A stretch of DNA of 64,000 bases. Source: JACKAF01 sp041391485 (lineage in GTDB: Bacteria > Bdellovibrionota > FAC87 > UBA2466 > JACKAF01). The first letter of the stretch is position 1, and the number at the start of each line of letters is the position of its first letter. Of the stretch, positions 38,093-47,509 are shown one piece after another. Position numbers and translations under genes: made by a program. The stretch spans positions 7,050 through 71,049 of the forward strand of contig JAWKNY010000019.1 in assembly GCA_041391485.1 (NCBI GenBank). The letters run 5' to 3'. The notes under the pieces were generated by a model that saw nothing but the letters and a program-made list of their open reading frames with translations, was not told the origin of the DNA and did no database searches.

Positions 38093-38105
38093 CTCTGAAA
38101 AGGCT

Positions 38106-39206
38106 ATGCGACAACAAAAGCAAGAAATTTTGGAGAAAGTACTGGAAGATCTGTCTTCGTGCGGCTTGGACACGCATGTGGATCAGATTCAGCACCTCGC
38201 CGACGGCGGTATGTCGCATATTTACCGTGCACGCCAACCTTCCTTGGACCGTTACGTCGTCATCAAACAATTAAAACGCAGTTTTCGAGAAGACCCGGAG
38301 CTTGTGAATCGCTTCCGCCGGGAGGCCAAATGCCTGGCGACGGTCCTGCACCAAAACGTCGCGCATGTGTACGGCTTCGTGGAGAGCACGGCCGACATGT
38401 ATATCCTGATGGAGTACATCAGTGGCGTCGATTTGTCGGCGGTACTCAAGAAAATCGGACCCCTTCCCCCCGAAGTGGCTGCCGCCATCACCTTGGGCCT
38501 TGCGCGCGGTCTGCACTGTTTGCATGCGCATCAACTTATCCACCGGGATGTTAAACCTTCAAACATCCGCCTCACCACTCGAGGTGAGATCAAACTGATG
38601 GATCTGGGAATTGTTTTGGATGTAGCCGAGAGCTCACTTACGCGGCCGGGAATTCTGATGGGATCTCCAAGTTATCTTACTCCCGAGCAGATTCTAGGGG
38701 ACACCGTCACGGCACGTTCTGACGTTTTTCAACTCGGTATCTGTTTGTATGAGATGCTTTGTGGCACTCGCCCTTTTCAGGACAACGGTCACCAAACGGT
38801 CTTTCATCGAATTCGCGAAGCGGAGTACACGCCGCTTAGAAAAATGAACCGATCGATCCCGCGTGCCTTAGAACGGATTGTCGATCGCTGTTTGCAGAAA
38901 AATCCGGAATCACGTTTCAGTGACGTGCAAAAAGTTGCCCAGTCGTTGGAAGTATACCTTGGGCCACTCGCGACCGCCCACACCGAAGACGTTATATTGA
39001 GGTTCCTCGATCAAGAAGCCTTGGCTACGCCCACGGTCCCGATCACCCACATTCAAGAGATGCGCCCCCGCCCCTCGCGCTTGAAATGGATCGGCGTCGG
39101 TATACTTTGTTTGGGCTCCCTGTTGCTCGGCCTGTTCCTCAGCCGGTTCAGGAAGGACGCGCCCACCACCCCCCCTCACTACAGTCGCCCCCACGACCTG
39201 CGATAG
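38106..39206 (+). CDS. PknB-type serine/threonine protein kinase with one C-terminal membrane helix
   Basis: 366 residues from the ATG at 38106; a longer frame from 37917 runs through the hairpin region and is rejected. The kinase domain has a glycine loop LADGGMSHIYRA, Lys54 in VVIKQL, the catalytic HRDVKPSN (147-154) and DLG (166-168) in place of DFG. GSPSYLTPEQ is the activation segment. A membrane helix (IGVGILCLGSLLLGLFL) lies near the end, with almost nothing outside, so there is no sensor domain. The target is unknown. Confidence 0.92.
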   Translation: MRQQKQEILEKVLEDLSSCGLDTHVDQIQHLADGGMSHIYRARQPSLDRYVVIKQLKRSFREDPELVNRFRREAKCLATVLHQNVAHVYGFVESTADMYILMEYISGVDLSAVLKKIGPLPPEVAAAITLGLARGLHCLHAHQLIHRDVKPSNIRLTTRGEIKLMDLGIVLDVAESSLTRPGILMGSPSYLTPEQILGDTVTARSDVFQLGICLYEMLCGTRPFQDNGHQTVFHRIREAEYTPLRKMNRSIPRALERIVDRCLQKNPESRFSDVQKVAQSLEVYLGPLATAHTEDVILRFLDQEALATPTVPITHIQEMRPRPSRLKWIGVGILCLGSLLLGLFLSRFRKDAPTTPPHYSRPHDLR

Positions 39207-39257
39207 TCGGCCGGGAACGCTTTCCATTCCAGACAAAAAGCGGTATGGATGTACCGC

Positions 39258-40354
39258 ATGTTTTTCAAGAAGAAACAAGAGCTTAACCCTCAACAAGTAC
39301 GGGACGCGCTGGCAAAAGTCATCGCCCCTGGTTCCGGCAAGGATCTGATTTCACTGGGATTGTAAACGCATCCAGGTGAGGCGGGCCCAAGGTACGGATC
39401 GATTTTGAAGTCACCGACCCCTCTTACCCGGCGCCCGAACAACTCACGGAACTTTGCCGGGAATCGGTTCAAAAACTTCCGGGCGTGGAATTCGTTCATA
39501 TTAGTAAACCCAAGCCCAGCCCTTCCGCCAAGGAAGAGCCCGCTCAGGCAGCCGCCGGCAAAGTGCAGTTGCCAGGAGTGCGCAAAGTGATCGCCGTTGC
39601 GAGCGGCAAGGGCGGCGTGGGCAAGAGCACGGTCGCCATTAATTTGGCCGTCGCGCTCGCGGCTCAGGGCAAGCGCGTGGGGCTTTTGGACGCCGACATT
39701 TATGGGCCGAGTCTTCCCACGATGATGGGGATCACGGGCCGTCCGGAAAATGAGTCCGGCAAACTCGTCCCTTTAGAGCGCCACGGCGTGCGACTGATGT
39801 CGATAGGCTTTGTAGTTCCCCAAGACCAGCCCGTCGTCTGGCGCGGTCCGATGGTACACGGGGCACTGACGCAGTTTATGACTCAGGTCCAATGGGGCGA
39901 TCTTGATTACCTTTTGATCGACATGCCGCCCGGAACCGGAGACGCCCAGCTAACCATCAGCCAGAACGCGCCTCTGAGTGGTGCCATTGTCGTCACCACG
40001 CCGCAGGAAATCAGTTTGCTCGATGCCCGCAAAGGATTGAAGATGTTCGAGAGTGTGCACGTGCCCATCCTCGGAATCGTTGAGAACATGGCGGGCTTCC
40101 TCACCCCAGATGGGACGCGCCATGAGATTTTCCGTAGCGGTGGCGGCAAGCGTTTAGCAGAAGAGTCGGGTGTACCGTTGCTCGGTTCTCTTCCCTTGGA
40201 TCCGCGAGTGGCTGAAGGAGGCGACACGGGTGAACCGGTCGTTCAAGCCGTTCCCGATTCGGCCGTCGCCAAATTGTTTACGGAAATTGCACAAAAGGTC
40301 GCTGGCACGTCACGCAGCGAAGCTGACTTCCAACCCTTATCCTTGAGCTGGTAG
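39258..40354 (+). CDS. mrp: Mrp/ApbC-type Fe-S cluster carrier ATPase, N-terminal region frameshifted
   Basis: About 365 residues when joined. The N-terminal MIP18/DUF59 domain starts at the ATG 39258 (QQVRDALAKVIAPGSGKDLI) and breaks at 39361-39390. It resumes in another frame as RIDFEVTDPSYPAPEQLTEL. The ATPase domain is intact from about 39580: GKGGVGKSTVAIN (deviant Walker A), LDADIYGPSLPTMMG and DMPPGTGDAQLT. It lacks the C-terminal CxxC seen in many Mrp proteins. DUF971 follows 1 nt later, a common pairing. A 6-bp hairpin (39240-39257) ends right at the ATG. Confidence 0.9.
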
Positions 40355-40355
40355 C

Positions 40356-40667
40356 ATGGTGTTTCCTGTTGAATTAACTAAATTGGACGAGCTAAGCCTG
40401 GGCATTCAATGGAATGACGGACACCGTTCCACTTACCGGGTTCGGAATTTACGCCTGGAATGCAAGTGCGCGGTTTGCGTTGACGAGTGGACGCGCGAGA
40501 AATTGCTTAAAGACGAAAATGTCCCGGCTGACATCAAACCCACCAAAATTGAAAGCGTGGGACGCTACGCCCTCAACTTCAAATGGTCGGATGGCCACGA
40601 CGCCGGTATTTACACTTTCGACCACCTCCGCAAGCTCTGCGAGTGTACGGAATGCCAAAAAGCCTAG
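40356..40667 (+). CDS. DUF971 domain protein
   Basis: 103 residues. It has the GIQWNDGHRSTYRVRNLRLE opening and two Cys pairs, CKCAVC and CECTEC, at the positions conserved in this small beta-rich family (the N-terminal domain of gamma-butyrobetaine hydroxylase). DUF971 is frequently encoded beside Mrp, as here, and is thought to help in Fe-S or metal handling. Its 3' end overlaps ygfZ by 16 nt. Confidence 0.9.
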   Translation: MVFPVELTKLDELSLGIQWNDGHRSTYRVRNLRLECKCAVCVDEWTREKLLKDENVPADIKPTKIESVGRYALNFKWSDGHDAGIYTFDHLRKLCECTECQKA

Positions 40668-41488
40668 TCCCGGCAGGAGTCCTTGAGCTGGAGGACTGGT
40701 GTTCGCTGCAACTGGACGGCACCGACATTTTTGATTTCCTCCATCGTTTAAGCACACTGGGTTTCAAAAACCAAAAACCGGGCGTCCGGCTGGGTGCCCT
40801 TCTCAGTGGCCGCGCCCAATTGATTAGCGGCGGATTTTTTGAAGGGTCGGCGACGGGTGTGCTGTACACCGTTCCCCGTTCTCTGGCAGAGCCGACACTA
40901 GAGCACCTAGAGAAGTTTCACTTTTCTGAAGCCGTCACTTTTTCAAAGGATACGGCGTCGTCTATTTGGATAGCCGACTCGAAAACAGCCGAATCTTTGC
41001 AGCCCCTGGCCTCCAGCTCGTGGGAGGTCCCGGATCTTCCTGGAATCGTTTGGTTTCGGGTTACGAAGCGGGATGACTGGATGAAGCTCGCCGCGCAAAA
41101 AGCGCCCATGAGGCGCGCTGAATTACATGCTTATTTCCTGGCCCAAGGATCGATTCTCTTGGATTTGGATCAAGTCCGCGATCTATTGATCCTCGAGGCT
41201 AACTTGGAAACGGCCGTAGAACGCGACAAGGGTTGCTACCCGGGGCAAGAAGAGATCGAACGGATTTTCACCTACGGCAACGCGAATAAGAAGCTACTTG
41301 CGGTTCAATTGGATAAAAAGCCTGGCACGATTCCGTGCACGCTGCGTTGTGAGGACAAAGAGGCGGGGACTCTTCTCGCCTATGAGGACTTGGGCGGTTC
41401 GGTTGGCGGGTTGGCGATGGTTCACCGCAACTTTTGGGAAACGGGACATCTCAAAGGAGATCCCGATCTCATCGCCACCATACTATAA
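40652..41488 (+). CDS. ygfZ: YgfZ/GcvT-domain tRNA-modifying or Fe-S repair protein
   Basis: 278 residues from the ATG at 40652. The diagnostic YgfZ motif K-G-C-Y-x-G-Q-E is present as KGCYPGQEEIERIFTYGNA. The fold is that of the folate-binding GcvT family, shorter than GcvT itself. YgfZ proteins use tetrahydrofolate to maintain certain Fe-S enzymes. It fits its neighbours Mrp and DUF971. The stop overlaps the resB start (TAATG). Confidence 0.88.
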   Translation: MPKSLVPAGVLELEDWCSLQLDGTDIFDFLHRLSTLGFKNQKPGVRLGALLSGRAQLISGGFFEGSATGVLYTVPRSLAEPTLEHLEKFHFSEAVTFSKDTASSIWIADSKTAESLQPLASSSWEVPDLPGIVWFRVTKRDDWMKLAAQKAPMRRAELHAYFLAQGSILLDLDQVRDLLILEANLETAVERDKGCYPGQEEIERIFTYGNANKKLLAVQLDKKPGTIPCTLRCEDKEAGTLLAYEDLGGSVGGLAMVHRNFWETGHLKGDPDLIATIL

Positions 41489-43320
41489 TGGACGGTATGA
41501 GAAAAAATCTGCGCGCGCTATTCTTGTTTTTCGCTTCACTCAAACTCGCTGTGTTTGTGTTGTTGGGCACCGCTTCGGTTCTGGCCGTCGGCACGGTAGT
41601 GGAGTCGCTATACGGCATGCGTGCGGCGCACTTGATGGTCTACGGAACTTGGTGGTTCGGCGGCATTCTCTTTTTGCTGGGCTTGAACGTACTGTGCGCG
41701 GCCCTTTCGCGGTACCCTTGGAAACCTCACCAGACCGGATTTGTCGTTACACACTCAGGTATTTTGATCATTCTCCTCGGATCAGTGATAACGCAAAAGC
41801 TGGGCGTCGATGGCAACCTGCCAGTGGTCGAAAAGGATGTGAACGACGCCGTGGCCTTGGCCGATCTAAAATTTGTGATTACCAATGAGCTGAGCGAACA
41901 AAGCACGGAGCTTCCCTTGCCCGAAACGGGTCGGCCCAGTCACGGAAACTTGATGACAGTACAAGTGGCTCCGAATCACGTTGTGGAGATAAACAGCTTT
42001 TACCCGAGAGCGCTTTTTTCAGAAACCTGGGAAGAGAGCCCCATCCCCGGCTTGGGCTACCCGGTCGTCACACTTCTTCTGGAGAGCAGTCGTTTTAACG
42101 TCGAGCAACAACTCGTAGCGGAGTCCCCGTCCGGGGCAACGGAGTTTGAAATGGGCCCCGCCATTTTCAGCTTCCAGAAACTATGGGATAAAAAAGACGA
42201 AGCGGCTTTCCTCAATCCCGTACAGAAAAAAGAATCGGACAAACAGAGCAAGGGAACTGTGCTCCTGGTGCTGGAAGGCCGGGAGTACCGATTACCCATT
42301 GAAGAACTGTTAGCTGGGTGGGTGGATTTAGGAAGTACCGGTCACAAAATTCACGCCACCAAGTACTACACGCACGCCATCGTGCAGGAAACTGAGCTTG
42401 TGAACAAATCCAAGGATCTCGTCAACCCGGCGGTACGCTTGGAAGTCCGTTCAAAGGACGGGAACCTGGAGCACCACACCTTGTTCGCAAACTTTCCCGA
42501 GTTCCCGACCCTGCACCGTAAAATCTCGGGCAAGAATACGGTCGAAGGCCTAAAAGCAAAAATGATTTCCCCACGGGCGCGCGCCGAAATGGGGATTGTC
42601 GGTCGTCAGCGCGGGGTGCTTCGCATCGCTCAGTCGGCAGACGACAAGCGCCTTCTGTACGTGGTGCAAGGGCGCGATGGAAGCCTCAACGGTAAGGGTG
42701 AACTCAAGGTAAATGAGCCCATAGAGACCGGTTGGATGGACGCCAAGTTCAGCATTCTTGACTGGAAAGCCTCAGCGGTGCGCAGTCTAGATCCCAAACC
42801 CGTGGACAGAATTCCCGATGCCAGCACCCCATACCTGAGCGCCCTGCAGTACCGGATTCGCGATACCACCACCGGACAGACGGGAGCTTCAAAATGGTTG
42901 TACCAAGGCGAATTGCAGAGAGAAACCGTGGGCAAACAGCGCCTGGTCTTCTCTCTTACCAAAGACAAGCTTTTGCTTCCGTTCAAAGTACGCCTGGAAA
43001 AGTTTACCATCGGCACGGATCCTGGCACGAACAAAGCCGCCAGCTACGCGAGCGACGTGCGAGTGATAGCCTCTGACAGCCCTGACACTGGCCCCGTGCA
43101 TATCAGCATGAACGAACCCATGGAACACGCCGGTTACACCTTCTACCAGGCGAGTTACCAAAAGGAGGAAGGCAAGCCCACGATCTCCGTTTTTTCGGTA
43201 AATCGAGACCCGGGTAGACTTCTGAAGTATTTGGGGTCCATACTACTGGTATTGGGAATTTCCGTGATGTTCTACATGAACCCGCATTACTTCGACATTC
43301 TTCTGGGGAAAAAGAAATGA
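41488..43320 (+). CDS. resB: Cytochrome c biogenesis protein ResB/Ccs1
   Basis: 610 residues from the ATG at 41488 that overlaps the ygfZ stop; ATG 41497 is an alternative. The N-terminal membrane helices carry FFASLKLAVFVLLGTASVLA and, after another helix, FVVTHSGILIILLGS. A large periplasmic domain follows and a last helix near the end (YLGSILLVLGISVMFYM). The MEHAGYTFYQASYQ block is typical of ResB. With CcsA it transports haem and attaches it to apocytochromes c (System II). The stop overlaps ccsA (ATGA). Confidence 0.92.
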   Translation: MDGMRKNLRALFLFFASLKLAVFVLLGTASVLAVGTVVESLYGMRAAHLMVYGTWWFGGILFLLGLNVLCAALSRYPWKPHQTGFVVTHSGILIILLGSVITQKLGVDGNLPVVEKDVNDAVALADLKFVITNELSEQSTELPLPETGRPSHGNLMTVQVAPNHVVEINSFYPRALFSETWEESPIPGLGYPVVTLLLESSRFNVEQQLVAESPSGATEFEMGPAIFSFQKLWDKKDEAAFLNPVQKKESDKQSKGTVLLVLEGREYRLPIEELLAGWVDLGSTGHKIHATKYYTHAIVQETELVNKSKDLVNPAVRLEVRSKDGNLEHHTLFANFPEFPTLHRKISGKNTVEGLKAKMISPRARAEMGIVGRQRGVLRIAQSADDKRLLYVVQGRDGSLNGKGELKVNEPIETGWMDAKFSILDWKASAVRSLDPKPVDRIPDASTPYLSALQYRIRDTTTGQTGASKWLYQGELQRETVGKQRLVFSLTKDKLLLPFKVRLEKFTIGTDPGTNKAASYASDVRVIASDSPDTGPVHISMNEPMEHAGYTFYQASYQKEEGKPTISVFSVNRDPGRLLKYLGSILLVLGISVMFYMNPHYFDILLGKKK

Positions 43321-45018
43321 CAACACTCCGACTTCTTTTCGTGGCCTTGATTGTCTCCTTAACACTTCACGCTGCGGAAGGATTTCACTGGAGCCCGCTT
43401 GAAACTATCGCCATCCAGGATAGAGGTCGGTTAAAACCTTTTGACACCTTCGCCGAGGAGAGCGTCCAGTACATCACCGGCCGACGCTCTTGGGAGGGTG
43501 AGCCTGCGGAGGCGACCCTCTTTGGCTGGATGGCCAGTTACGAAGACACCTGGGCCGCGAAACGGTTTATCCTCATCGACTATAAACCCCTTAAAGCGGC
43601 TATCGGGATCGAAGAGGACGAGAAGTACTTCGCACCCGAGTCCCTGATTGGCAATCAGAAGCTCGGCGCCCTGGTACGGGAAGCCTTTAAAAAGCAAAAG
43701 CCCGAACTGACTGAGTTGGACAAACGCGCGCAGGAAGTCAGCAACCGCGTGGGTCTGCTTCAGGCCATTGTGTCTGGCGACATCTGGACTATCTTCCCCA
43801 ATCCCACGAGCCTTACTGAATCGTGGTTTTCGATCGCCGCTCTGACCGGACAGTCGGATCGCGTGCTTCCTTACGACTCCGAAAAAGTTCAAAAGCTGAG
43901 TGATGACTTGCGCACACTCATTCGCGCCTATGTCGAAAAGGACACCGCGACCTGGAATAGCAAACTCCCCGCGTATGCGACGTTTCTGGAAACCGGGCTC
44001 ACGTCGAATTACCCAACCCAGGACACGCTAAAGCGCGAAGTCCACTACAACAAGTTCAGGCCGTTCCGTTGGGCGTGGGTACTCTATACCTTGGGTTTTT
44101 TGGCGTTGCTCGGCTTTATCTTCACTCAAAAGAGGGGTTTCGGCTTTGCCGGAGCGGGCGCGCTTGGAATCGGGTTTGCGATCCACACCTACGGTTTTGT
44201 TTTGCGCATGCTCATCTCCGGACGCCCTCCAGTGACCAACATGTATGAGTCGGTCATCTGGGTAAGCTGGGGCTGTATGCTCTTTGCAGGAATGATTTGG
44301 CTAAAATACAAGAATGCGGTCATCCCTGCAGCCGCCGCTGTTTTTAGTTTGGTCTCTCTCGTATTGGCGGACAACCTGCCGTCCATTCTCGATCCCGCCA
44401 TCAATCCGCTGGAACCCGTACTGCGCAGTAATTTTTGGCTAACGATCCATGTATTGACCATCACACTGAGTTACGCAGCGTTTGCTTTGTCACTGTCTTG
44501 GCAACCTGGTGCTGGGGAGTACGGCTTAACACCGGGACGGACGGATCGAATTCAGCAGTTCTCCACGCCTATGTATCGCTCGATGCAGATTGGTGTGGTG
44601 CTGCTCGCCGCGGGTACCATTCTGGGCGGTGTCTGGGCCGACTATATTCGTGGGGACGCTTCTGGGGTTGGGACCCCAAGAGGTGTGAGCCCGATCGCGC
44701 TACTGCTCTATGTGGCGGTACTGCACGGGCGTTTTACCAATTGGCTACGCGGTTTCGGATTTGCGGCTGTCACTGTCGTCAGTTTTTCTAGGTGTTCTCA
44801 TGGCCTGGTACGGAGTCAATTTCGTACTGGGGGCGGTCTACTCTTATGGCTTTGGCTCTGGCGGTATCGCCTACGTGATGGTCTATGTGGCAGCCCAGGT
44901 GGGCTTCATCACTCTTCGCGTACAGCCGCCACCGATCCGGCGGCAATACCGGCGCCGCCATCTTCCCCAAAGGCCACCGCTAGGTACCACGTTCCTTTTT
45001 TTACAAACCTGTGGATAA
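43317..45018 (+). CDS. ccsA: Cytochrome c biogenesis protein CcsA/ResC, 3' part frameshifted
   Basis: The N-terminal periplasmic part and first helices read cleanly to about 44640, including FVLRMLISGRPPVTNMYESV with the conserved tryptophan region after it (VIWVSWG). The essential haem-handling motif WGRFWGWDPKEVW is recovered only by switching frame (one T missing near 44646, one G each near 44681 and 44687). After FAAVTVVSF an extra T at 44783-44787 shifts the frame again, to LGVLMAWYGVNFVLG and SYGFGSGG. The final frame stops at 45018, inside the inverted repeat; a TAG at 44981 in a neighbouring frame is a possible original end. Confidence 0.85.
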
Positions 45019-45022
45019 CTTT
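44981..45022 (+). repeat. Left 42-bp inverted repeat with DnaA-box sequence
   Basis: Identical, as reverse complement, to 46739-46780 over all 42 bases, including a seven-T run. It contains TGTGGATAA at 45010-45018, the reverse complement of the consensus DnaA box TTATCCACA, and the palindrome GGTACC near its outer end. Confidence 0.95.
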
Positions 45023-45072
45023 CGGGCGTACGGCCTGCAGGTGCCGACTGCGCTGTACCTCTTTGGGCGTAT

Positions 45073-45758
45073 TTACGGGTTGTCCGATAGTTCGGATACA
45101 AACAACGTAAAGAACGGGTCCTCCGTCTCATCGAAGAGAGACATGTCCAACTTGGCGATAAACTTGTCTATGTTAGAGGTAGATCCCGGTGCCAGGCGAT
45201 ACATCTCTCCCGTCGGCATCACCACGAAGTAGACACGACTGCCGTCTTCATGGGTGCTGCCGGAAACCACCGGCGACCCGCAGTGGGTCGGGTTCCGTTA
45301 ATCGCCTGCACCGGCTCGACTCTGCACAAAAGATAGAAAAGCTTTACGGTGTCGAACGAGAGTTCATGGCTCCTTTCCGCAACGTCGTCGCTGTAGGTGC
45401 GAGGTTCTTGGTCGTTAAACAAGCGTACATATTCCCGCATCACCAGATGAGCGTCGATGATGCTTACATAGCCATCCAGGTTCGCATCAACACGGTACAT
45501 TCCGGGAATGGTACGCCGGGTTCAGTAAACCGTGCTCCATCGCGGTAGATCGCGTTTAACACGCTCGATATGTCTAGAGCGGAGATCTTGCCGTCCTCGT
45601 TGATATCGTAAGCAGAAGAAAAGTTGTGCCAGAGACTTCTTTGGAGGCCGCCGATTGGATCGGTGCTGGGTTGATCGGTTTTGTTTTTATTAGTCGCACC
45701 ACAGGCCACTGGTAGAGGGGCATGGCGATAAAGATAAAACAAGGTCTCGCAGTTTCAT
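45073..45758 (-). pseudogene. Dockerin-like (EF-hand repeat) lipoprotein, frameshifted
   Basis: The ATG at 45758 has GGAGG upstream. MKLRDLVLSLS starts a signal peptide, and after one frame change ACGATNKNKTDQPS suggests a lipidated Cys. Two calcium-loop repeats follow in different frames: DINEDGKISALDISSVLNAI and VDANLDGYVSIIDAHLVMRE. These are spaced like type I dockerin repeats. The C-terminal third (from a third frame) reads VYFVVMPTGEMYRL and ends LFVSELSDNP at 45073. At least three frame changes are needed. Bacterial dockerins outside cellulosomes mediate surface protein assembly, but the cohesin partner is not seen. Confidence 0.7.
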
Positions 45759-46039
45759 TTTGGGGGTCCTCCGTTTACTTGATGCGGAGGTATGATGGGC
45801 TGGGTGCGAAAGGTCGGCGTCTTTGCCTAGGTGCTGCAAAGAAAAAGACCACCACCGACTTTCAAGATTTCCAGGCACTTAAATTGTGAAACCTGTAGAT
45901 CTACTAGGCGCTGTCGCGACCCTATACGCTAAACGCACAGACCGTAGTAGCATAAATACAATCTATGAAAACTCTTAATTCGATTGTATCAAAAGTCGGG
46001 CTATTCCATTGCTAGAAACGAAACGGTAAGACGTGCTGC

Positions 46040-46760
46040 GTGCACCCTTTTCTAAGAGACTCGTACCTACGCACGCTTCGCGACTATGAACGGGTGTTGC
46101 AGACGCTTTTTCCGGAGTTGCCGCCCAATGAAGCGCCATGAACTCATGCGGATCTCATCGGAAATCCTGTTATTGAAGCTTTTTACATTCTCAACTCCCT
46201 GCACCAGTCGTTGCGTGTTGAGGGCGACGTTTACGAGTTCAGGTCGCCGAAGGTACGAACTCAGCACTGATGGCAAATGAGCTTTTGCACACGGGGCGCA
46301 AACTTTGGCTCTTTGATTCCTTTCAGGGACTGCCCAAACCCACCGAGGAAGATCGGATGCTGCACGATATTTCGGTCTGGAAATAACGTGCAGAAGGCAA
46401 AATGGCGCACCCGCAAAGCCGTGTGGAGGCCCGTCTAAAGGCCGTCGGTTTTCCCGCCACGGACACACATCGTACCCGGCTTTTATCGAGAAAGGTACCG
46501 GAGCAGGCGTACCGGAGAAAGTGTGTTTTGCGTACGTGGACTTCGATTTCTATGAACCATACGATCAAAATTGCCCTCGAGCGCTTACGCGAATGGATCC
46601 GGGTGCCTTGGTGGTAGTAGACGACTACGGCTTCTTCTCTGAGGGGGCGGAAGTGGCGGTAGAGGAATTTCTAAGGGCCCACAACGCCGATTACGAACGG
46701 CTCTCCCGAGCCCACGCCAACGGCTTCGCTGGTCTTAAAAAGTTATCCACAGGTTTGTAA
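46040..46760 (+). pseudogene. TylF/MycF-type O-methyltransferase, decayed
   Basis: From a GTG at 46040 the reading is RDSYLRTLRDYERVLQTLFP, then an in-frame TGA (46139-46141), then HADLIGNPVIEAFYILNSLH in the same frame. After a shift near 46230 comes VAEGTNSALMANELLHTGRK with LFDSFQGLPKP, then an in-frame TAA after ISVWK. Two further shifts lead to PEKVCFAYVDFDFYEP and DPGALVVVDDYGFF. These are the SAM-binding and metal motifs of the TylF family. Nonsense codons as well as indels point to real decay, unlike the other broken genes. The stop lies in the right inverted repeat. Confidence 0.75.
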
Positions 46761-46780
46761 AAAAAGGAACGTGGTACCTA
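46739..46780 (-). repeat. Right 42-bp inverted repeat with DnaA-box sequence
   Basis: Exact reverse complement of 44981-45022. It contains TTATCCACA at 46743-46751, a perfect DnaA-box consensus, and includes the stop codon of the decayed methyltransferase. The next base outward on each side no longer matches. Confidence 0.95.
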
Positions 46781-46825
46781 AGAGGGGGAGGCGGGTGTGG
46801 CCGTGGAAAGAGGCGAACTGGGTAA

Positions 46826-47509
46826 TCAAAGACAAAACGGGGCGCAGACACCGCGTGGGTAGCTACGTTTTTCCTCCCAGGCGGCAAAACGGGTGCGCTC
46901 CGCGTGTTCCATCAAAACCTGATCCTCTTTCTGCAAAGAGTAGTTTTCTTCAGTGGGTTTTTGACAGGCTTGGCAGCTCGCTCCCCCCGCCGCCACGTCG
47001 AAAACAGCCGGGAATTGCACCAGAGACTCGCACCGCACACAGCTTAGAAGTTGCGGCATCAACCCGAGCTGCGCTAGCAGCTTCATTCTGAAAACCAGGC
47101 TGAGAGTTTCCACCCGCTCCGGATCTTCTTCCTGTTCAATTAAAGCCAGTGTCTGCCCGAGCAAACTATAAAGACGCGGCATTGGAGTCGCCGTTAAGAC
47201 GAGCTTGCGCACCCACTGGGTGATTTTTCCGGCGGCCAGCATTCTATCCAGATGATTCCGAATCCCTTCAAAAGAATTTAGAACGCTAAGTTCTATAAGA
47301 TAAGGACGTTCCCGCGGATCGCCTCTCAGCAACAGCTCATCATGACAAAAAAGATCCAGCCCCCCAACATAGCGCCGTTTGCTCTTTCTCGCCGCTCGCG
47401 CCAAAGCCGAGATGACTCCCCACTCCTTCGTCAGAAGTTGGACATACATGTCCGACTCCCCGAAAAAAGTTCTCGAAAGGACGATCCCCTTACCTTGGTA
47501 TTTACGCAT
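46826..47509 (-). CDS. recO: DNA repair protein RecO
   Basis: 227 residues. The N-terminal OB fold begins KGIVLSRTFFGESDMYVQLL, and the helical domain carries a zinc-type arrangement (LLSCVRCESL, then GGASCQACQKP). RecO loads RecA on SSB-coated DNA with RecR. Its start overlaps the upstream flippase-like gene by 8 nt. It ends 46 nt outside the inverted-repeat segment. Confidence 0.85.
   Translation of the reverse strand: MRKYQGKGIVLSRTFFGESDMYVQLLTKEWGVISALARAARKSKRRYVGGLDLFCHDELLLRGDPRERPYLIELSVLNSFEGIRNHLDRMLAAGKITQWVRKLVLTATPMPRLYSLLGQTLALIEQEEDPERVETLSLVFRMKLLAQLGLMPQLLSCVRCESLVQFPAVFDVAAGGASCQACQKPTEENYSLQKEDQVLMEHAERTRFAAWEEKRSYPRGVCAPFCL

Larger units (their letters stand above)
44981..46780. 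mobile_element. Putative 1.8-kb element with 42-bp terminal inverted repeats and two decayed cargo genes
   Basis: A perfect 42-bp inverted repeat bounds a segment holding a broken dockerin-like lipoprotein gene (minus strand) and a broken TylF-type methyltransferase gene (plus strand). The outer ends read TAGGTACC and GGTACCTA, so a TA target duplication is possible. No transposase is encoded, so this would be a MITE-like or otherwise non-autonomous unit, or an invertible segment. The 45759-46039 gap between the two genes holds only an 8-bp stem (ATACAATC 45956-45963, GATTGTAT 45982-45989). An assembly artefact is not excluded. Confidence 0.5.

Noticed and set aside
37917..38105. N-terminal extension of the Ser/Thr kinase through the hairpin region
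   Set aside because: The added 63 residues read through perfect RNA-like stems, have no family match and are followed by a normal start (ATG 38106) just before the conserved kinase domain.
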